Assembly (NCBI GenBank): GCA_048213135.1
Contig: PS015238.1
Coordinates: 134,207-161,051, forward strand
Reading direction: 5' to 3'
Length of the DNA: 26,845 bases
Origin: Reclinomonas americana ATCC 50394
Taxonomy: Eukaryota; Jakobida; Jakobea; Jakobida
The notes below the pieces were generated by a model, which was not told the origin of the DNA, ran no database searches, and saw only the letters and a program-made list of their open reading frames with translations. This document shows, piece by piece, positions 21,039-26,845 of the stretch (the stretch's first letter is position 1; each line of letters opens with the position of its first letter). The translations under genes and the position numbers were made by a program.

Positions 21039-23167
21039 ATGATCGCACAGCCGATCCGGCGAGTGGAGGCAGTGCTGGAAATGTACGATGGCGCACACCA
21101 GGCAGTGCTCGACTGCGACGATGAAGACGTGCAGGATGCCGTTGCGTGCACTTCCCTCACACAGTCGACGCCATTAGCAGTGATCACTCAATTGTGTGTT
21201 GATCAGGGGGCGATTGCACTGATCGAGGTTCTCACTGTGCAACGCCTTCGCGTGGAGCAACTCTCGCTGGCGCACAATCGACTCACCGATCGCACGGCGG
21301 CGATGCTGTCAAGTTATCTTGTGGCCAACGATCCTGTGCTGGTGCGACTGTCGCTGCGGCAGAACGAGATTGGGGTGGAGGGTGTGTCCAAGTTGGCGCG
21401 GGCCCTGCCCAAGATCACACGCCTGCGCGTACTCCATCTCGACAACAATCGTTTCGGCGCCGATGGCGCTGTGACGTTGGCGGTGGGGCTGGAGCGAAAT
21501 CGCTCACTACAGACTGTGACACTGCGCTCCAATGTCATGGGCGATCTCGGCATGCTGGCGTTTGTGGCTGTGATTGAGAACAATCGCACGCTGACAGAGC
21601 TTGACCTGTCGTACAACGCGGCGTCGGATGACGAGACCGTTTCGTCCATGGCCAAGGTACGTCGATGACGTAGGTGATGGTCATGCATTGCCGGCAGTTG
21701 CTGATCTGGCATATGGTACACAGGCACTGTCGGGCAATCACGTCATGTGTCGCCTGTTGCTGGCCGGCAATCGCTTCAGCCCGACGGTTTTGGATCCACT
21801 CGCACGGCAGCTGCGTCGCAACGAGGAACTGGCCATGTTCCAGCGCCAGGAGTCGATTGCCGAGCGACCGCAGCGGGGAGTGGGGCGTGCGCCAGGCGGC
21901 AGCGGCGGCAGCGGCGCTGGTCCCTCCAGAACAACCCCTTCATCTGCAGCCGCACGGAGCAATGGCAGAGGAGAGTTTGCGGAGGAATCTGCGGTCGACC
22001 TCAACCCGGCGTCACAGGGTGCTGGTGGCACCTTGGTCCGCAACGGCCGGGTGTTCGTTGTCAGCGGTCCACAGGATGCGCAGGGGCTCGGCAGTGATCA
22101 GGGCACCTCTGCCATGCTCGACGATGCGAGCGAGATCTCCACAGAAGCCGGGTCGTCACCCCGTGCTGCCGGCAGTGGTGCTGTTCTTGACAATGGCACC
22201 GTAGTTCTCAATCGGTATCGCGTAACCGGTCTCAGCGATGCTCACCGCGAGGAGGAGAGTGGCGGTCAGACGGTGCACCATGTTGACTATTTTGGCATCG
22301 ATCTGGACACCGACGAGCGAGTACTCATCCAAGTGTGCACCGACGCCAAGTATCTGGCTCGGTGCGTCGCAGGTCGTGATGCCGATCGACGTGTCACTGC
22401 TTGCTGATCTCCCACTATTGTACTTGCAGACTCATGCAATACTCTGAGGTTCTGTCGCCTGCTGGTGCCTTGCCGCCTCTCCTGCAAGGCGGTAAGCATG
22501 CGGGCGTGTTCGTGGCCATCAATCCTCGCCCGTTCGACACACTGGAGGAGTACATCAATCGGGTCAACTGCGTCGACGACCCGCTGGCATCAGTGACAGA
22601 CGATCTGATTGGCATTGTGCGCACACTGACGCAGCTGAAGTTGGTGTGCATCGACCTCACTCCTCTGTGCTTTCGGCGATATGCCGAGAGGTATTCTCTG
22701 TCGGGCATTGACAAACTGCGCAAGGTAAGAGGCAATGGGCGAGGCTTCAATTCATCTGCTGATCTGTTCCCCTTCTGCTCCAAGCTTGAGCATGCGCGTG
22801 ATGTTCCGCTTCACTCGTTTACCGTTTACACCGCGCCTGAACACCTGGTGCAAGTGGCCAGCAATCCGCTAACCAGACTTGTCACCTTCACGCCCGAGTC
22901 CATCATGTGGTCGCTCGGCATCGTCGTGTTGCACATGCACGTGCCAGACATATTCCAACAGTACCGTTCGTTGCAGACGTTCCTGGAGAGTCTCATCACC
23001 GGTACGTAGGCCTGCGACAGCCGCAGTGGCTGCCACCAGCGAGCTCACCGAAGTACACAGATGACTTCCGACCCGATCTCGATCACCTCGTGGAGGACTT
23101 GCGAGTTCGTGATTTTCTCCGCGCTGTTTTGCAACATCGGCCCGTCGACAGAACCCTACGGTGGTGA
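21039..23167 (+). CDS. Leucine-rich repeat protein with C-terminal pseudokinase domain
   Basis: The five-exon model is 21039-21656, 21724-22361, 22430-22724, 22785-23001, 23061-23167 (624 aa); all phases close. Residues about 70-240 are ribonuclease-inhibitor-type LRRs (LRVEQLSLAHNRL, LRVLHLDNNRFG, LTELDLSYNAA). Residues about 245-360 are a Ser/Gly-rich linker. From about 369 a protein-kinase-like fold follows. It keeps the APE motif (YTAPEHL, 534-536), the MWSLGIVVLHM helix and the C-lobe RP motif. The catalytic residues are lost: the VAIK lysine is Gln (VLIQV, 409), HRDLKPEN reads CIDLTPLC (His, Arg, Lys and Asn all replaced), and DFG reads DKL (513-515). It should therefore be catalytically inactive, probably a scaffold or allosteric partner. 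The 60-nt intron at 22725-22784 is in frame and uses an AAG acceptor; removing it gives a normal activation-segment length. No signal peptide or membrane segment is seen, so it is probably cytosolic. Confidence 0.82.
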
Positions 23168-23257
23168 TACTTTGCCGCTGCAAACGGCGACGTGTAAAAA
23201 ATTTGTATCAAGTCACCAACACCGACGTTACATCATTTTCTGCCATTTTCGAACACG

Positions 23258-23728
23258 ATGGAACGCAAAGCGGTGACAGCAGCCGTCAGTGTGCTGACCG
23301 TGTGCGGCAAGTTGCGACGCAGTGCCCTCTCGCGGCTCCACCACACAACATCACACGCATGTCTTTTTTTTTCACAGCTGTGTGATAGTTGTCTCTCTCA
23401 CACGCATGCGGATCCGGAATAACTCACACGTGCACACGCACACACATTCACATCCACAGGTTCGCTGCCGAGTTCAGTCGCGACGCGACGGTGGCTGATG
23501 TGATACGCATAGCGCGCGATGGTGTGTGTGTGTGTGTGTGTGCTTTCTCTCACACACGCGAGATGATGCATTGATGATGACGATGATGATGCTGATGACG
23601 CTGTTGGGTGGCAGTGTTCGAGACGCTCTCGGCTTGTGTGGCCATGGTCAATGGCGACAAGGCCAAGGACTCGACCAAGCTGAAGAAGCTCTTCAACAGT
23701 TACGCCACCACGCGTGTGCCTTGTGTGG
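23258..23728 (+). other. Provisional N-terminal exons, possible beta-grasp fold
   Basis: Three exons join with matching phases (2 then 1) to encode a short hydrophobic strand (AVTAAVSVLTVCGKF), then AAEFSRDATVADVIRIARDV, then a Lys-rich helix ending LFNSYATTRVPC. Strand-strand-helix order resembles a ubiquitin-like or RBD-like beta-grasp, but no family can be named. The hydrophobic start could instead be a weak signal peptide. They begin 91 nt after the stop of the LRR-pseudokinase and run into the gap, so they could be a separate small gene. Confidence 0.4.
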
Positions 23729-26700
23729 GTATTTTTGACAACGCATGCATGCATCTTGAATGGGTGTTTTTGTTCTCCTTCTTCGTTGCCTCTGTCTCTG
23801 CCACCTCCCCCTCCTCTGTCTCGTGATATCCTGTTTTTTGCATTGCGTTGCTGATGATGATGNNNNNNNNNNNNNNNNNNNNNNNNNNNNNNNNNNNNNN
23901 NNNNNNNNNNNNNNNNNNNNNNNNNNNNNNNNNNNNNNNNNNNNNNNNNNNNNNNNNNNNNNNNNNNNNNNNNNNNNNNNNNNNNNNNNNNNNNNNNNNN
24001 NNNNNNNNNNNNNNNNNNNNNNNNNNNNNNNNNNNNNNNNNNNNNNNNNNNNNNNNNNNNNNNNNNNNNNNNNNNNNNNNNNNNNNNNNNNNNNNNNNNN
24101 NNNNNNNNNNNNNNNNNNNNNNNNNNNNNNNNNNNNNNNNNNNNNNNNNNNNNNNNNNNNNNNNNNNNNNNNNNNNNNNNNTTTCCCAGTCGCGAGTACT
24201 TTTCTGGTGCTCTGAAGAAGGCATCTGCGCCATTCCAGCCACGATTCATGTGGCAACCCGCGGAACCAGCTGTCGTCGACATGGATGGTGTGCTGCATGA
24301 TCGCGATTGTTATCAGCGTGTCTCCGCGGTCTCATCCTGTACATGTACGATCTGCAGAGGCTATTGGCGGAGAAGCACCGTCGGTGGCTGCGACATTCTC
24401 GTATGAGAATCACCAGACCGACCACCGGATGACGATTGACGAGACTGGGTGGTCGTTTGATCTGCAGTTCACGCTGCCTGAGAGTGTGCGTGTGTGAATG
24501 TTATGATAGTGTGGTGATGATGTTTTCAGCGCTCACTCTGTGTGCTCTTGCTGTCGACCGAAAAAAAAGTGGGACGAGTCGCAAGGCGAGTCTGCGCGGA
24601 TCGAGTTCAAGGTGAATCACTCGCGTCGGTGTGTGCTGGTGCTCGAGGGAGTGTCGATCACTGTCAAGGCGTTCCGCAAGCCTGGTTCGTTTGTGGTGTT
24701 TGTGATGCGATGGCGGAGGAAGTAGATGGTGCGACTGACCGCACTGACTGTGCGTGTGACAGACTTTACGGTGACACCGACTATTGAGAAGCGCGACATG
24801 TATGTCAGCGGCGACGAGGTGCCGTCGGTGACTGTGTCCAAGTACCAGACAGGTGAGAGAGTTAGAAAGAGAGAGTGAGAGGGAGAGATATGTGTTCGTA
24901 TTCGTAGCACGCTTACTCGTCCCATGGTTGTTATACGGGGTGGTAAAGACTAAAATACGATGCTGCAGACGACCCGGTGGTGGGCCAGCTTGTGACGTAC
25001 CGGAAGACGCTGTCGTGCGCACAGGCATCGCCACTGAACAGCAGCAAAGTGTCGGCTGAGGCGCGTGAGCAACTGAGAGAGTACTTGTTCACCACGCCGT
25101 ACGTGACGGTGGCGGAGCCTGCGATTCCGGTCACCGAGGCGACATCGGATCGAGCGGGAGAGTCGCGGCACACGTTTGTGGTGGACCACGTGAACTATCC
25201 GGTTCCGGTGCAAGTGCAATTGCAGGTGTGTGACGAGGGGAGGAGGGGCGATGAGGAGTGGACGCAGTATCTCTCACCTGAGTGTGTTGTGATGGCAGGC
25301 ATCGCTGACGGACTCGAGTGCGCAAACCTGGTGAGTGTGCACACAAGAGAGAGTGAGTGGAGGAGGAGGGTGCTCATATGTTTGGAGATGTCTGTATGCA
25401 GGAGTGGCAACGATGCGGTGACGATTCTGCCGGCCAAGTTCTTCCTGGGTATCAAGGCGAAGCAGCCGCACTACGACACCGAGCAGCAGCAGTTGCGTTG
25501 GTGTTTGTGTGGTGATGGTGGCAACTGCATTTNNNNNNNNNNNNNNNNNNNNNNNNNNNNNNNNNNNNNNNNNNNNNNNNNNNNNNNNNNNNNNNNNNNN
25601 NNNNNNNNNNNNNNNNNNNNNNNNNNNNNNNNNNNNNNNNNNNNNNNNNNNNNNNNNNNNNNNNNNNNNNNNNNNNNNNNNNGGTGCAATCGCTTGTTGC
25701 GACGGTTAAGGTGGAGAGCGCGTGCACCAGTGTTGACGTTGCAGAGTGCTAACAGAGTAGCTTGTAATTGGTCGATATTTCTGCAGGAGCTCGTGCCACA
25801 CATGACCGGGTTGAGAACGGTACGAGGTCTGCGGCTGACCGACGATGAGGGGAAACTGCACCTGAGTCTTGGTGATGCTGGGGTGTTCTACGGAGATTGC
25901 ATGATTATCGAAACGCCAATGCAGGCTGAAGGTGATTCAGGCCTGCTGTCTCTCTGATTGTCGTGTTCGCTGACAGCTGTCAAAAGCTATAAGGCAGCAA
26001 GTGGAAAGGCTTCAGGACGTCATGAAGTCATCGATCAATAGAGTACTCATGCGCGGAGAAGCATTGGACTCCCTGATGCCGAAGTCCGAAACGCTGAGCG
26101 CTTCAGCTGCCTGCTTCGGCGCGAAACCCAGAAGCGTGTTTTTCGATGACTCACGAGGTGGTGGTGGAATGATGGATCTACAACAGCAAGAGCAACAGGA
26201 AGCTAAGCCGCAAGAGGCTGTGGTGGTGGTGAGTAGCCTTCTCGAACAACTGTCTGTTTTGCCGATTGATGCTCATCTCATATATTTTGTTTGCAGCGCA
26301 ACAACTTCTCGCCGATTGCAGCCTTCATCCCGCGCGCGACCACCGACGAGACTGGCCACGTGACTGTCCGCTTCGAGACGCCAGACTCGCTGACCAAGTT
26401 TCGTGTCCTCCTTGACGTGCACCACTCTGATTCATTTGTGCAGCAGTGCCAGAGGTGCTCACTGTGGTGCGGCGTAGGTACCGCATTTTCGTGTTTGCCA
26501 ATAACGAGACCATGTTCAGTGGTGCAGCTGAGCTGCTGTTGACTGTACGCATGGACTTTTCGATGCGGTGTGTATGCTGCTGATGACTGCACTGTGTGTG
26601 TGTGAATGCTGGGTTGCACTCATGTGTGTCTGCTGGGTATTGTAGTTTGACGATTCCACGCTTCCTGCACGTGGGCGACGAGTTCTCCGCGCAAATCACT

Positions 26701-26845
26701 CTGCTAAACTTCACCGACAAGGATTTGCGCACATCGCTGCTTGCACACTCGCCGGATGTGGTGATTCGGCAGCCCGCGCACTCCGTTTTCATTCCGGCGC
26801 GCGATCGGTAAGTGACGGGAGTTGTGCGTGTGTGTGTGGGTGAGT
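23258..26845 (+). CDS. Alpha-2-macroglobulin-family protein with embedded R-SNARE motif (3' end outside the window)
   Basis: Family members are thioester or bait-region protease traps built of MG beta-sandwich domains. Exons I can phase: 23258-23310, 23460-23521, 23615-about 23728, (gap) 24182-24287, 24358-24485, 24570-24684, 24763-24852, 24969-25225, 25299-25330, 25402-about 25500, (gap) 25787-25931, 25987-26228, 26297-26397, 26478-26567, 26646-26807; a GTAAGT donor follows. MG-type text includes DMYVSGDEVPSVTVSKYQ, DDPVVGQLVTYRKT, SSAQTWSGNDAVTILPAKFF, NNFSPIAAFIPRATTDE, DSLTKYRIFVFANNE and LTIPRFLHVGDEFSAQ. The last three match the block after the bait region, most like bacterial-type macroglobulins. 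The first three exons (MERKAVTAAVSVL...) are only provisionally part of this gene, because gap 23863-24181 separates them. The thioester motif would lie downstream of the window. No strong signal peptide is seen. Confidence 0.72.
23521..23541 (+). repeat. GT microsatellite at an intron 5' end
   Basis: A (GT)10 tract begins immediately at the donor after exon 23460-23521. Many introns in this window begin with GTGTGTG, so the repeat may have grown from the splice donor itself. Confidence 0.8.
23863..24181. other. Assembly gap (319 N)
   Basis: The gap falls between the provisional N-terminal exons and the first clear macroglobulin-gene exon. It may hide one or more exons; linkage across it is assumed, not shown. 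Confidence 0.99.
25533..25682. other. Assembly gap (150 N)
   Basis: The gap interrupts the macroglobulin gene between an MG domain ending in ...YDTEQQQ and the exon beginning ELVPHMTG. An unknown number of MG-domain exons may be missing. Confidence 0.99.
25987..26228 (+). other. R-SNARE (synaptobrevin) motif exon at the bait-region position
   Basis: The exon encodes a heptad helix containing QQVERLQDVMKSSINRVL and LMRGEALDSLMPKSETL. Taking the Arg of LMRGE as the zero layer, the expected hydrophobic layers are present: Ile -6, Val -5, Leu -4, Met -3, Ile -2, Val -1, Leu +1, Leu +2, Leu +4, Ala +5, Phe +6. RGE and K-S-E match VAMP7/Ykt6-type R-SNAREs. No transmembrane anchor or CAAX follows; instead there is a Gly/Gln-rich linker, then VVV spliced in frame to RNNFSPIAAF. 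The acceptor (TGTCAAAAG at 25986) is chosen because it keeps phase 1 with the preceding exon; the CAG acceptor at 25976 opens the same frame only with a phase-0 partner. Confidence 0.65.

Noticed and set aside
26001-26363. A separate small R-SNARE gene reading through to 26363
   Set aside because: The readthrough part crosses an intron with strong GTGAGT and TTTGTTTGCAG signals. It lacks a clear membrane anchor or lipidation motif, and splicing restores the macroglobulin frame exactly.

Overview
The window is nuclear DNA from an intron-rich, moderately GC-rich eukaryote, most likely a free-living unicellular protist. Genes are broken by dozens of short introns, mostly 60-90 nt with GT...AG ends. 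Microsatellites and four assembly gaps (N runs) are present. A membrane-anchored Pmp-like beta-helix giant, an alpha-2-macroglobulin relative and an LRR-pseudokinase fit a protist. I cannot name the lineage from sequence alone.

Layout. Three genes lie on the minus strand: an ornithine decarboxylase (about 20.03 to 18.62 kb), a giant surface protein gene (17.46 to 1.17 kb, my model has 74 exons and about 3,738 aa), and a small MGCC-type, probably lipid-anchored His-rich protein (963 to 388). Two genes lie on the plus strand, divergent from the decarboxylase: an LRR plus pseudokinase gene (21,039-23,167, 5 exons, 624 aa) and an alpha-2-macroglobulin-family gene (from about 23,258 to beyond the window end, interrupted by two gaps). 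Positions 1-200 are purine microsatellite.

The giant gene dominates the window. It encodes a signal peptide, a right-handed beta-helix ectodomain built of Pmp-like repeats, a Cys-rich juxtamembrane segment, about eight hydrophobic segments, and a His/Asp/Glu-rich cytoplasmic tail. Its centre is an array of 37 tandem modules. Each module is typically one exon of 55 nt (phase 0 to 1) followed by one of about 98-110 nt (phase 1 to 0), so every module is symmetric and can duplicate without breaking the frame.

The most unexpected signal is in the alpha-2-macroglobulin gene. The exon at the bait-region position encodes an almost complete R-SNARE (synaptobrevin) heptad motif, with the zero-layer arginine and hydrophobic layers from -6 to +6. 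The next exon resumes the conserved macroglobulin sequence in frame. There is no obvious pathway joining the five genes. The two His-rich products (the tail of the giant protein and the MGCC protein) are immediate neighbours on the same strand.
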